Source of the DNA: Pedobacter panaciterrae
Lineage (GTDB): Bacteria > Bacteroidota > Bacteroidia > Sphingobacteriales > Sphingobacteriaceae
Assembly (NCBI RefSeq): GCF_013204795.1
Contig: NZ_JABMKW010000016.1
Span: forward strand, 744,001-808,000
Length of the DNA stretch: 64,000 nt
Direction of reading: 5' to 3'
The first letter of the stretch is position 1; each line of letters starts with the position of its first letter. The notes beneath the pieces were generated by a model, which saw nothing but the letters and a program-made list of their open reading frames with translations, was not told the DNA's origin and searched no databases. Below are positions 1-7,938 of the stretch, in pieces. The translations under genes and the position numbers were made by a program.

Positions 1-103
1 TACTAACTCTAAAGGCTATTCTGATATCATTAATCACTACCATTTAGTGTAACCGTTCACAAGTGTTTGTAAAAGTCCACTGCCTTTCGTGCTTTTACTA
101 CTC

Positions 104-835
104 TTAATTTGACTTTCTCAACTTAATAATCCTCATCCAGTGCATCACTTTCATGAGTGGATAAGTTGGATCAAACTCAAACCATTTTGAGGCAAAATTA
201 GGGCTATTAGGTTTTTTGTGGTGGTTGTTCTGGAACAGCTCACCCAACATCAGAAAATCAAGAGGCAAAGAGTTTTTGCTGTGATCATCATTATCATGAT
301 TGGAATAACCGTATTTATGTCCACACCAATTTACAATCGCACCATGAAGAGGTCCCATTAAAAAGTGTATTGGCAACAATAAAAACATCCACCATGCGGT
401 AGCAAAAGTTACATAAAACCAAATGTAAAAGCTAATGAACACAAGACGTGTTATCCAGGAATCTCCTATCTTATCAATAAGTGGCCATGCAGGATAGTTA
501 TCACGAAACTGCTCTTCAGGCTCATGGTTATATTTTGAATAATTCAGATAAATGTTTTTTGTCTGAATCATCATGCCCCAAACATCTTTTACAAAATGTG
601 GAGAGTGCGGGTCTTTTTCTGTATCACTAAAAGCATGGTGCATACGATGTAAAATCGCATACGCTCTTGGATTTAAGAAAGACGACCCTTGAGACAAAAA
701 GGTAATTGCGTAAAAAAACTTCTCCCAAAAACCATTCATTTTAAACATCTTATGCGATGCATAACGGTGTAAAAAGAAGGTTTGAGAAAAAAGAGACAAA
801 AACCAATGTGCCAGAAAAAATAATAAAATTATCAT
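104..835 (-). CDS. Acyl-CoA/fatty acid desaturase, membrane di-iron type
   Basis: This is an integral-membrane desaturase of 243 aa that should insert a double bond into acyl chains and so tune membrane fluidity. Two histidine boxes are clear: H23-x4-H28 and H63-x2-H66-H67. A further His cluster (GHKYG...HDNDDHS) follows, and a last box reads QNNHH, where many relatives have HNNHH. Hydrophobic segments flank the boxes, as expected for the stearoyl-CoA desaturase family. The length fits the short bacterial members that lack a fused cytochrome b5. The ATG start at 835 is the only reasonable one. It lies 66 bp downstream of the cupin gene on the same strand and may be co-transcribed. Family assignment is firm; regiospecificity and acyl carrier are not visible. 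Confidence 0.88.
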   Translation of the reverse strand: MIILLFFLAHWFLSLFSQTFFLHRYASHKMFKMNGFWEKFFYAITFLSQGSSFLNPRAYAILHRMHHAFSDTEKDPHSPHFVKDVWGMMIQTKNIYLNYSKYNHEPEEQFRDNYPAWPLIDKIGDSWITRLVFISFYIWFYVTFATAWWMFLLLPIHFLMGPLHGAIVNWCGHKYGYSNHDNDDHSKNSLPLDFLMLGELFQNNHHKKPNSPNFASKWFEFDPTYPLMKVMHWMRIIKLRKSN

Positions 836-901
836 ATAAGATATTAACGAGTATTATAGGTGTTTAGATACAATGATGTCATTAAATGACAGGAAGATGC
901 A

Positions 902-1399
902 TTATCTTCCGAAGTCGTCCTGAACCCTTACAATATCGCTCTCATCAGATGGATTAGCTGGGTCTGTGTGTTGCCAGATTTCTGAAACAATACCCCAGTC
1001 TTCTAAACCTATTAAACGGTGTCTTTCACCTTGCTTTAATTTTATGCTTTGTCCGGGAGTTAATTGTTTTACTTCCCCCTGCTCATCGGTATCACTTGTG
1101 ATCACACCAACAGTACCGTTAACTACTCTCCATATTTCAGCACGACGGTGGTGATATTGCCACGACAAACGTGTATTTGGAGCAACGATTAATATTTTAG
1201 GACTTAGTTTACCTGAAATTTTAAGATCATCAACATTTAAACCTTCAAAATAAACGTTTGCAAATTGCTGCGCCTGTTCTTCATCAATTACAAAAAAACC
1301 TCCCCACGGACGGGTCTCATCACGGTTAACTACATTAAATCCTTCAATCTTTAAGCGCTGTGCTACGCCTTCGAATATTTCTTTTTTCTGATCTGACAT
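902..1399 (-). CDS. Cupin protein, phosphomannose isomerase type II-like
   Basis: The 165-aa protein is a single cupin fold. The metal-binding motif is visible as YHHRRAEIWRVVNG (His-His...Glu), followed by the second cupin motif around PGQSIKLKQGERHRLIG with its His. This pattern matches the C-terminal cupin of mannose-6-phosphate isomerase/GDP-mannose pyrophosphorylase proteins, and stand-alone versions are common in Bacteroidota. The N-terminal RPWGGFFVIDE stretch supports that relationship. A role in sugar-phosphate isomerisation or binding is an inference from family, because no pathway neighbour is present. The gene starts with ATG and precedes the desaturase on the same strand. Confidence 0.75.
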   Translation of the reverse strand: MSDQKKEIFEGVAQRLKIEGFNVVNRDETRPWGGFFVIDEEQAQQFANVYFEGLNVDDLKISGKLSPKILIVAPNTRLSWQYHHRRAEIWRVVNGTVGVITSDTDEQGEVKQLTPGQSIKLKQGERHRLIGLEDWGIVSEIWQHTDPANPSDESDIVRVQDDFGR

Positions 1400-1494
1400 T
1401 TTATAAGTGGTATATTTTAAATCCCAAACTTACTTAAAACTGCTTAAGCTTTCATTAACAGAGACAAAAAAAATCAAAAAAACCAATAAAATAG

Positions 1495-2085
1495 TTAATC
1501 TGTGAGCTTATCAATATCACCCAGATCAGTATTTAAGTCTATTATAAGATCGTATAACAGCGAAATATTTTTATCATCAGGATTTATCTTACCTCTTAAC
1601 AAATCCGAATACTTATCCAGAAACTCATCATACATATCCTCTGGTATTTCAACTTCATCAAGTTTAATTTGGCAAGTGGTATGATACAGCAGTTGCGAAA
1701 TAGAAAAATAAACTGCGTTTAAATTGTAGAGCAGGTCTTTGTAACTTTTACTTTCCCAATCAATAATATAAGTATAGTAATTATCGGAAGCCAGCAGATT
1801 ATACTCTTCATTTTCCATTACCTCCATTTCGTCAAGATTATTTATCAGAAAATAGGTTTTAGAACATTTTATTACCTTATCAATAGACCCAAGCAAAACG
1901 CGTACAACATCATCATCAACAGCCTCCAGCAGTTCAAAATCATCAGGTGAAATAGAATCGGGCTCAATCAGGCCTTTTAAATCCGATAGGTCCTTTTCAT
2001 AAGCAATCATAAAGCCATTCTTGCAAAGCTCATTTATAATAAAACTCAATACATGTGGTACAAGTCCTTTAATGCTATCTTCCAA
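1495..2085 (-). CDS. Hypothetical acidic protein
   Basis: I do not recognise this 196-aa protein. It is very acidic, rich in Asp, Glu, Leu and Ile, and looks mostly helical, with no signal peptide, membrane segment or metal motif. The start at 2085 is a TTG codon (preceded by ATT), and no ATG lies in frame before residue 26, so a TTG start is the best reading but uncertain. It is transcribed divergently from the small gene at 2220. The continuous open frame of nearly 600 bp supports a real gene. Cytosolic location is inferred from composition only. Confidence 0.6.
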   Translation of the reverse strand: MEDSIKGLVPHVLSFIINELCKNGFMIAYEKDLSDLKGLIEPDSISPDDFELLEAVDDDVVRVLLGSIDKVIKCSKTYFLINNLDEMEVMENEEYNLLASDNYYTYIIDWESKSYKDLLYNLNAVYFSISQLLYHTTCQIKLDEVEIPEDMYDEFLDKYSDLLRGKINPDDKNISLLYDLIIDLNTDLGDIDKLTD

Positions 2086-2219
2086 AATGCTAACTTTTAG
2101 ATGCTATTCGTTGAAGTTAATTACTTCTCGGCATATTACAAAATAAAAGATTATGTCCTATTTCAATTTTGTCAATCGTCTATACATAAAACAACTTTTA
2201 ATTTAATTAACAGAACATC

Positions 2220-2528
2220 ATGAAAATTGTCAAAGTAACTTATACTGTAAAGGCAGAATTTGCCAAAAAGAATCAGGAAAACGTAAACGAATTTATAACC
2301 GATTTAAGAAACATTAAAGATTCAGGCATTCGCTATTCATCATATCTTGCCGAAGATGGCAAAACATTTACGCATATTTCGATACATAAAAACGAAGCTG
2401 CCCAACAAAACCTGTTTAACCTGGAATCTTTTAAATCATTTCAAAAGGAAAGAGATCAAAGATTGGAAATTGAGCCGCACATCGAATTTTTGGAACTTGT
2501 GTCGTCATCTTTTGATATATTTAACTAG
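2220..2528 (+). CDS. Small protein, possible dimeric alpha/beta-barrel (ABM-like)
   Basis: A 102-aa cytosolic protein with the layout of a ferredoxin-like dimeric alpha/beta barrel. A strand (KIVKVTYTVK) leads into a helix with several Asn/Glu, then a strand with YSSYLAEDGKTFTHISIHKN, a helix with FKSFQKERD and a final strand. The middle part resembles proteins related to antibiotic-biosynthesis monooxygenases, in which a quantity tied to 'time or amount' is read as a hydrophobic pocket. No catalytic residue can be named. The ATG is clear and the gene is divergent from the acidic hypothetical gene. Function is unknown; the fold is a judgement from pattern only. Confidence 0.55.
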   Translation: MKIVKVTYTVKAEFAKKNQENVNEFITDLRNIKDSGIRYSSYLAEDGKTFTHISIHKNEAAQQNLFNLESFKSFQKERDQRLEIEPHIEFLELVSSSFDIFN

Positions 2529-2634
2529 TCACATCGCCTTATCAACCGGTCGCAATCCACCCTGTATATTGCCGTATCTGCACCTGTTATCAAAAGCTAA
2601 ATGGATGTAACTTTAAGTTATAAAATCAAAACCC

Positions 2635-3135
2635 ATGAAAACAGAAACCTTAAACAAAGTAACAGAAACAACAAACGAATTATTAAATGTCGTTTCCTCG
2701 CTGTCAGAAGAGCAAATAAATAAAATCCCTTTTGAAGGTAGCTGGACTGCAGGGCAGGTTACAGATCACATCTCACAATCCTTTGATGGGGTAATAAAAA
2801 TAGTTAATGATAAAGCAGTACCAACCGAGAGGGCACCGGATAAAAAGGTAGAGCTCATTAAAGGTATATTTTTAGACTTTACGACTAAAATGAATTCACC
2901 AGAGTTTGTGCTGCCCGCTCAGCCACCTCATAAAAAGGAGATATTGGTCGATAATCTAAAGTCCTTAACAAAACAGATGACTGATGCAATTAATAAACAG
3001 AACTTATCTTTTATCTATACAGATTTTGAGATTCCGGGATTTGGAAAATTCACAAGATTAGAGTGGATCAACTTTCTTATCTATCACATGCAAAGGCATA
3101 CACATCAAATCAAAAACATACAGCAGCTGGTATAA
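2635..3135 (+). CDS. DinB-family protein
   Basis: The 166-aa protein has the four-helix DinB/YfiT-like fold. Hallmarks are an early W-x-A-G-Q-V-x-D-H stretch with H45, and the C-terminal HMQRHTHQI segment with H151, H155 and H157. These are in the positions where DinB proteins bind a metal through three histidines. Such proteins act in the cytosol as putative metal-dependent thiol transferases (bacillithiol-S-transferase-like) or as uncharacterised stress proteins. The substrate cannot be read from sequence. The gene ends 32 bp before a strong bidirectional hairpin that separates it from the convergent response regulator. Confidence 0.8.
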   Translation: MKTETLNKVTETTNELLNVVSSLSEEQINKIPFEGSWTAGQVTDHISQSFDGVIKIVNDKAVPTERAPDKKVELIKGIFLDFTTKMNSPEFVLPAQPPHKKEILVDNLKSLTKQMTDAINKQNLSFIYTDFEIPGFGKFTRLEWINFLIYHMQRHTHQIKNIQQLV

Positions 3136-3167
3136 AAAAGAAGAGGGCGGGTATCCTAAAGCAAAAT

Positions 3168-3217
3168 GACATAAATAAAAAAGATGATCAACTTTGATCA
3201 TCTTTTTTATTTATGTC
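3168..3217. terminator. Bidirectional intrinsic terminator
   Basis: A perfect 23-bp inverted repeat (arms 3168-3190 and 3195-3217) with the 4-nt loop ACTT. Both arms carry A/T runs, so each strand ends in a U-rich tract. It lies between the convergent DinB gene and the response regulator and should terminate both. Confidence 0.85.
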
Positions 3218-3233
3218 TGTACTTGTATTATTA

Positions 3234-3593
3234 TTACGCCAATTGCGAATTAATTCGTTTTACAATGTAATCAATATCAAATGGCTTACTGATGTAATCA
3301 TTAGCCCCTGCATCTAAACTTTTTTGTTTATTCTGATCATTTGCAGACATCACTATAATTGGAATGTGTTTAGTAAAGGGATCACTTTTCAAATCACCAC
3401 AAATGTCGGTACCATCGCCATCAGGTATCATTACATCTAAAATGAAAAGATCTGGCACACTGTCTTTTAATTTACTTTTAAGCTCAGTAAATGTAGAAGA
3501 AAGCTGTAATTCATACCCCTCATCTTTAAGGAGAACGCCAATTATGTACCTTATATCTTCATCATCTTCAAGTATGTGTATTCTTTTTATCAT
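3234..3593 (-). CDS. Single-domain response regulator (receiver only)
   Basis: A stand-alone receiver domain of 119 aa. It has the acidic pair E9-D10-D11, the phospho-acceptor D53 (FILDVMIPDGDG), the switch region VMSAN and the conserved lysine in YISKPF. There is no output domain, so it probably signals by protein contact, for instance in a phosphorelay or with a hybrid kinase. I chose the ATG at 3593 because the protein then begins MIKRIHILEDD, as receivers do. An upstream in-frame ATG at 3656 would add 21 residues that fit no receiver. No kinase lies beside it, so it is an orphan here. Confidence 0.85.
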   Translation of the reverse strand: MIKRIHILEDDEDIRYIIGVLLKDEGYELQLSSTFTELKSKLKDSVPDLFILDVMIPDGDGTDICGDLKSDPFTKHIPIIVMSANDQNKQKSLDAGANDYISKPFDIDYIVKRINSQLA

Positions 3594-3693
3594 AACGGAT
3601 CTTATATTAATATGGTTTTCCGCTAATGCTAGCAACAATATTGCCATATATGACAAAACTGCATATAAATGTTACTTATTAGTAAAAAATAAC

Positions 3694-5013
3694 TTACGGT
3701 TTGGCCTTTATCCAGGTAGCGATATCTGTTATCAGTACATCAGAAACACTTACAGGAGTTCTGTACTGCTCCATTGAGCCTTTTTCCTTTTGAGGACTCA
3801 AAAGGTGATTAAGTTCAGGATACAATTTTACCATAGCGCCTTTTTTCTTACCTATAGCAGTGTTCCATAAATTGTAATCAGTAGTTGAAACCTGAAAATC
3901 GTTTCCACCCTGTCCAACAAAAATACGCTGTTTTGCTAATTTCTTTGCCGCAGCAACCTGGTCGTTTACATTTATATCAACCCAGTAAGAAGCTGGCAAA
4001 CCCAACAAAACAGAATCAGCCTTCATAGTTCCAAGCTTAGTTATTCTGGTTACCTCCAACTCCTTAATTACCGTATCAAGTGTTTTCTTGCCTGCTGCCG
4101 AGGTATCTTTTGAAAGGCCAAACATATATCTGTTTTGTTCAACCAAAAGATCTGTAAACTTCCTTGCGGGCGCAGCAAGCATTATAATCCCATTTAAATC
4201 GGGCGCCAAAGTAGCTATTCTTGGTGCAATCATACCTCCAAGGCTATGTCCAAGCAAATAGATCTGTTTCTTGTTTACTGCAGGTAAAGTCTTGGCAAGT
4301 GCAATTGCGGCAAGCGCATCGTCCATCACTTCCTCTTTAACGGTAAAAGCCTTTCCAAACTCACCGGCATAAATCATTGTTCTTTTTACATAACGAATAG
4401 AAGCTATTCCTTTTGATGCCAAACCAAGCGCAATATCCTTTAAAGGTTTATTAGGGCCAACAGTTTCATCCATATCGGCTGGCCCGGATCCATGAACCAG
4501 AACCACAACCGGGTAACTGGAAAGCTTTTTCGGCACAGTTAACATGCCAACCAAAGTATGTCCGGGTGTTTTAACATTTATTTCAGTTTCCTTATATAAG
4601 GTCGTATCTGCATAGGCCGGGAGTACGTAAGTAGCTGCTGTAGACTTTGGTTGAAGAAAAAAACCAACTATCTTTTCAGCTTTATTGAAGGCCAAAAGAA
4701 AATTTTGATCATCATTAGTAAATTTCCCTTCCATCGTAACCACAAAAAACTCTCCCTGGGTTTTACTGCTGATCACATCTAATGTTTCAATTTTACCAAG
4801 TTTCTCTGAAATTTGCGTCCACAGTTTTTTTAGATCCTCTTCAGGAACTTTCGCCTGAAAAGTACTATCAAGATATCCGTATGCGTCTGTATACTTTTGG
4901 TCTTCCAAAAGCTTAAAGAAATCCTGTGAACGACCTAATAAATTTAACACACCCTGTGAGAACGCAGTTGTTGTAACAAACAACGCAAAGATTAATAGAA
5001 TTACTTTCTTCAT
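3694..5013 (-). CDS. Secreted alpha/beta hydrolase with N-terminal DUF3887-like domain
   Basis: The 439-aa protein has a Sec signal peptide ending near TAFSQ (residue 20). A DUF3887-like domain follows (about 25-125), the kind found before extracellular serine hydrolases. The alpha/beta-hydrolase domain (about 140-439) shows the oxyanion loop HGSGPAD at 174-180, the nucleophile elbow GHSLGG with S257, and a C-terminal catalytic His near 403 (ELNHLL). An Asp in GGNDFQV is the likely acid. It should hydrolyse an ester in the periplasm or outside the cell; the substrate is unknown. It is monocistronic, with A/T-rich flanks. Confidence 0.85.
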   Translation of the reverse strand: MKKVILLIFALFVTTTAFSQGVLNLLGRSQDFFKLLEDQKYTDAYGYLDSTFQAKVPEEDLKKLWTQISEKLGKIETLDVISSKTQGEFFVVTMEGKFTNDDQNFLLAFNKAEKIVGFFLQPKSTAATYVLPAYADTTLYKETEINVKTPGHTLVGMLTVPKKLSSYPVVVLVHGSGPADMDETVGPNKPLKDIALGLASKGIASIRYVKRTMIYAGEFGKAFTVKEEVMDDALAAIALAKTLPAVNKKQIYLLGHSLGGMIAPRIATLAPDLNGIIMLAAPARKFTDLLVEQNRYMFGLSKDTSAAGKKTLDTVIKELEVTRITKLGTMKADSVLLGLPASYWVDINVNDQVAAAKKLAKQRIFVGQGGNDFQVSTTDYNLWNTAIGKKKGAMVKLYPELNHLLSPQKEKGSMEQYRTPVSVSDVLITDIATWIKAKP

Positions 5014-5170
5014 TTAAATAATAATAATTGATTTTCAGGTCTTTCGTTTGGAGACTTCAAACCAAAGCTAGCATTATTTAGTAAAAAATACTTTTAATGT
5101 AACTTTTTGCTCCTAAAATCTGTTTATTGACAGGAATATTATATTTTCCCCATTTGAGAAAACAAAGTAT

Positions 5171-5851
5171 ATGAAGATACTATTGATTGAAGATGAACCC
5201 GGTCTAATTTCTGTAATGGTTAGAGGATTAACGGAAGCCAATATGGAGGTAAGTGTTGCGGCCGACGGAACTACAGGATTAGAAATGGCAGTAAAGCACC
5301 AATTTGATCTGATTATTCTCGACATCATGCTCCCCGGCGTTAATGGGATACAAATTTGCAGGGAAGTGCGTAAAGTCAATAAAAACGTGAGCATCCTGAT
5401 GCTAACAGCATTGGGCAGTACCGAAAATATAGTAACCGGATTAGACAGCGGAGCTGATGATTACGTTGTTAAACCATTCAAATTTGCTGAGCTGGAGGCC
5501 CGTATAAGATCGCTGGTAAGAAGGAGAAGTACACCAGGCGAGGCTGGAAACAGCATCCATATTGCCGACCTTGAATTGGATTTTAATTCCAAAACCGCCA
5601 AAAGAAACGATAAACCTATAAGTCTCACTGCAACGGAATATCGCTTGCTCGAATATTTTGTAAAGAATGCAAATAAAATACTTTCGCGGATACAGATTCT
5701 CGAAAATGTGTGGGATATCGACTTTAATATGGGCACCAACGTGGTGGATGTTTATGTAAACTACCTCAGAAAGAAGATAGATAACGGCACCGGGCAAAAG
5801 CTTATCCATACCGTTTTTGGAATGGGTTATATATTGAAAGAAGAAGCTTAA
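5171..5851 (+). CDS. OmpR/PhoB-family response regulator
   Basis: The 226-aa protein has an N-terminal receiver (1-120) with E7-D8, phospho-acceptor D51, T79 and K101, followed by a winged-helix DNA-binding domain (about 130-226). The latter has the recognition-helix region TATEYRLLEYF...VDVYVNYLRKKID typical of OmpR/PhoB proteins. It should activate or repress genes when phosphorylated. No histidine kinase gene is adjacent, so it is an orphan here. Two identical 19-bp repeats with the half-site geometry used by this family lie directly downstream, before the stress-protein and channel genes, which makes those genes its most likely targets (inference). Confidence 0.92.
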   Translation: MKILLIEDEPGLISVMVRGLTEANMEVSVAADGTTGLEMAVKHQFDLIILDIMLPGVNGIQICREVRKVNKNVSILMLTALGSTENIVTGLDSGADDYVVKPFKFAELEARIRSLVRRRSTPGEAGNSIHIADLELDFNSKTAKRNDKPISLTATEYRLLEYFVKNANKILSRIQILENVWDIDFNMGTNVVDVYVNYLRKKIDNGTGQKLIHTVFGMGYILKEEA

Positions 5852-5904
5852 TGAGGTTAAATTCTAGTCCCTGTTTGCGGTGCCAAAGAAAATTTATACC
5901 CAAA

Positions 5905-5923
5905 TTTCTAATCAAATTCTAAT
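5905..5923 (+). promoter_or_regulatory. Candidate OmpR-type operator, copy 1
   Basis: First copy of a 19-bp sequence, TTTCTAATCAAATTCTAAT. Inside it TTCTAAT occurs twice with an 11-bp period, the spacing at which OmpR/PhoB-type dimers bind. It lies 54 bp after the response regulator stop codon and 166 bp before the next start. Confidence 0.6.
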
Positions 5924-5999
5924 AAGTATAAAAAACCCATCAAACAGCCCACAAAAACACCCTATAAAACAACAACTTACACATATAATTAAATATGAT

Positions 6000-6018
6000 T
6001 TTCTAATCAAATTCTAAT
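6000..6018 (+). promoter_or_regulatory. Candidate OmpR-type operator, copy 2
   Basis: Second, identical copy of the 19-bp sequence, 95 bp after the first and 71 bp before the universal-stress-like gene. Perfect identity over 19 bp in otherwise unrelated A/T-rich DNA argues for selection. The regulator gene just upstream is the natural candidate to bind it. Confidence 0.6.
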
Positions 6019-6089
6019 TTACCTCTTATCCCCTTTTAATCATTGGGGCCTAGTATTGCAGTATAACATTAACCATTAATTATTTAGTT

Positions 6090-6584
6090 ATGCAAACAAT
6101 ACTTATCCCCACCGATTTTAACCCTGCATCGGTAAACTGCATCCCAACGTTATGCAAACAATTACCTGAACAGGAATTGAACTTTATTTTTATCCATATG
6201 TTCAAACTTTCCGACAGAATGGGTGATCTTTTAATGCTTTCCCGAAGGAACAGGGAATACAAATATGTAAGTCAGGAATTTTATGATCAGTGCGAACTCA
6301 TGAAACAGACTTACTCCTTAATTAAAGCAATTAAAATAGAGTTTTTTTATGGAAGTACAGTAGGCATGTTTCGCGATTACCTTGAAAACGCCGGAGTTAA
6401 TCAAATTCTTGACCCCTCTTTTTGCTCCACCGGTAAACTGAACAGTAACAGCATTGACCCTGCTTTGTTAGTTCAGCGCTCGGGCACTCCTGTAATCCAT
6501 ATTAATACCAACACGCCTGTTGCCGAGCTTCCAAAAAGAAAGATCATACTGGAAGCCGAAACATTGGAAACATTGTTAGCCTAA
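6090..6584 (+). CDS. Universal stress protein-like (UspA fold)
   Basis: The 164-aa cytosolic protein starts MQTILIPTDFNPAS, the typical first strand and loop of UspA-fold proteins. It continues with an alternating alpha/beta pattern (FIFIHMF, IKIEFFYG, TPVIHIN). The ATP-binding G-x2-G-x9-G(S/T) motif of canonical Usp is not evident, so it probably belongs to the non-ATP-binding branch or is divergent. It lies 36 bp before the bestrophin-like gene and is probably co-transcribed with it under control of the two repeats at 5905 and 6000. Its role is presumably stress adaptation, but nothing specific is visible. Confidence 0.65.
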   Translation: MQTILIPTDFNPASVNCIPTLCKQLPEQELNFIFIHMFKLSDRMGDLLMLSRRNREYKYVSQEFYDQCELMKQTYSLIKAIKIEFFYGSTVGMFRDYLENAGVNQILDPSFCSTGKLNSNSIDPALLVQRSGTPVIHINTNTPVAELPKRKIILEAETLETLLA

Positions 6585-6620
6585 ACTTAACGGCTATTAC
6601 TTCACCTAAAAATTAATCCT

Positions 6621-7550
6621 ATGCTATTAAAAGAAAATATTCCTATTAGCTATATAGCCGGTAAGATTCGTAAAGAGATCATTCTTGTAAGTGCCTACGC
6701 TATTTTAATAGCAATTGTATATAATAACTTTCATTTCACAAGGATTTCCATTCCTATTGCCGTTCCCACTATACTGGGAACGGTAATCTCTCTGTTGCTT
6801 GCCTTTAAATCTAACCAGGCTTACGACCGCTGGTGGGAAGCAAGAACCATTTGGGGGGCAATTGTAAATGATACCAGAAGTTTAACCCGGCAGCTGCTCA
6901 CTTTTGTAGATACTCCTTACAGCTCGGCCGACGGAAAAGCATTTTGCGAAAAAATGGCAAAAAGGCAAGTAGCATGGTGCTATGCACTTGGCAGACATTT
7001 AAGGCGTCAGGATATTATGCCAGGACTCGAAAAATTACTTTCCGAGGAAGATTACAATCATATTAAAAGTTGTAATAATATCCCATTGGCATTGCTGGAA
7101 CTGCAGGGGTTTGATCTCCGAAATGCACACAAACTGGAATGGATCAATACCTACCAACAGGTGGAAATAGATAAAACATTAACGCGTTTTTCCAACCATA
7201 TGGGAGGCTGTGAGAGAATTAAAAACACCATTTTTCCGGCAACTTACAGTGTATATATTCATTTCGCTTTAGTCCTTTTTATCATGTTGCTGCCATTTGG
7301 CCTGATAGAATTCTTTGGCATTGTAGAAGTACCATTGGTGATTGCGATATCCTGCTCTTTTTTTCTGATAGAAAAAATGGCCATTCATCTTCAGGATCCT
7401 TTCGAGAACAAACCTACGGATACGCCAACTACTACAATTTCCAATAACATTGAACGTGATGTGAAACAAATGCTTAAAGAAAACTACAGGCAAGAGGAAA
7501 AGCACAATACTGATTTGCTGATAAAATCACAATTGTTTTATATTCTATAA
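6621..7550 (+). CDS. Bestrophin-like/UPF0187 ion channel protein
   Basis: A 309-aa membrane protein of the bestrophin/UPF0187 family. Visible hallmarks are the first membrane segments, then FKSNQAYDRWWEARTIWGAIVND, here noted in parts: the QAYDRWWEAR core and the following WG-x-I-VND. A later membrane pair sits near residues 215-255 (FALVLFIMLLPFGLIEFFG...), followed by the conserved DPFEN motif (HLQDPFENKPTDTP). Prokaryotic members form pentameric inner-membrane channels, reported to conduct cations, whereas animal bestrophins conduct anions. It follows the stress protein by 36 bp and is likely in the same operon. A hairpin follows the stop. Confidence 0.9.
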   Translation: MLLKENIPISYIAGKIRKEIILVSAYAILIAIVYNNFHFTRISIPIAVPTILGTVISLLLAFKSNQAYDRWWEARTIWGAIVNDTRSLTRQLLTFVDTPYSSADGKAFCEKMAKRQVAWCYALGRHLRRQDIMPGLEKLLSEEDYNHIKSCNNIPLALLELQGFDLRNAHKLEWINTYQQVEIDKTLTRFSNHMGGCERIKNTIFPATYSVYIHFALVLFIMLLPFGLIEFFGIVEVPLVIAISCSFFLIEKMAIHLQDPFENKPTDTPTTTISNNIERDVKQMLKENYRQEEKHNTDLLIKSQLFYIL

Positions 7551-7586
7551 AATCATAGGAACCCATTTCGTTTTTCTCTAGTGAAG

Positions 7587-7637
7587 AAAGGAAAACAGCA
7601 TGCACTCAATCTTTGTTGATCATCGCTGTTTTCCTTT
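7587..7637 (+). terminator. Hairpin after the bestrophin-like gene
   Basis: Perfect 13-bp arms (7587-7599 and 7625-7637, AAAGGAAAACAGC and its complement) around a 25-nt loop. It lies 37 bp after the stop codon. The loop is long and the following bases are not a clean U-tract, so it may be a weak terminator or an RNA-stabilising stem. Confidence 0.5.
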
Positions 7638-7736
7638 GCATTTCCAATTCCAACCGAGGTTAGTAGCAGGCATCAATCAAATTTTGCAGATACGTTGTAT
7701 TTATGCTGCATAAATTTTGCTATTTTATTGTCTCAC

Positions 7737-7791
7737 CAAAAGAATAGCAAAAGAGAAGCAAAACAATAGCAAAAGGATAGCAAAAGAAAAT
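7737..7791 (+). repeat. 11-bp phased tandem repeat upstream of the ECF sigma gene
   Basis: Five consecutive 11-bp units of the form CAAAA-N2-ATAG: CAAAAGAATAG, CAAAAGAGAAG, CAAAACAATAG, CAAAAGGATAG and a partial CAAAAGAAAAT. The 11-bp period places every unit on one face of the helix. A reverse-oriented relative (GCTATTTTATTG) lies at 7719-7730. The array ends about 147 bp before the sigma gene and occupies much of the 388-bp gap at 7551-7938, which otherwise holds only the hairpin at 7587. Confidence 0.7.
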
Positions 7792-7938
7792 TGTATCATA
7801 AACTTATTTTTTATTACAAAAAGCTGGAGTTATTGTATAATAATAGACCTTACTTTAACATCATTTGAGGCAAACATATCCTGATATTTTTTCTTATTTT
7901 CGTTTTCTTACAACGTCTTTCTTCGAAAAGGTAGGTAC

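Noticed and set aside
69..98. Inverted repeat GTAAAAG...CTTTTAC after the desaturase gene
   Set aside because: Arms are only 7 bp plus a bulged 3 bp, and no U-tract follows on the minus strand, so I do not call it a terminator.
2347..2610. Open frame of 87 codons overlapping the small gene at 2220
   Set aside because: It runs in another frame of the 2220 gene and the residues have no protein-like pattern.
3364..3777. Open frame of 137 codons on the plus strand
   Set aside because: It is antisense to the response regulator and the hydrolase, spans the gap between them, and its product resembles no family; it is a shadow.
7737..7791. CRISPR-like or iteron array
   Set aside because: Units are 11 bp with no spacers and no replication or cas gene nearby.
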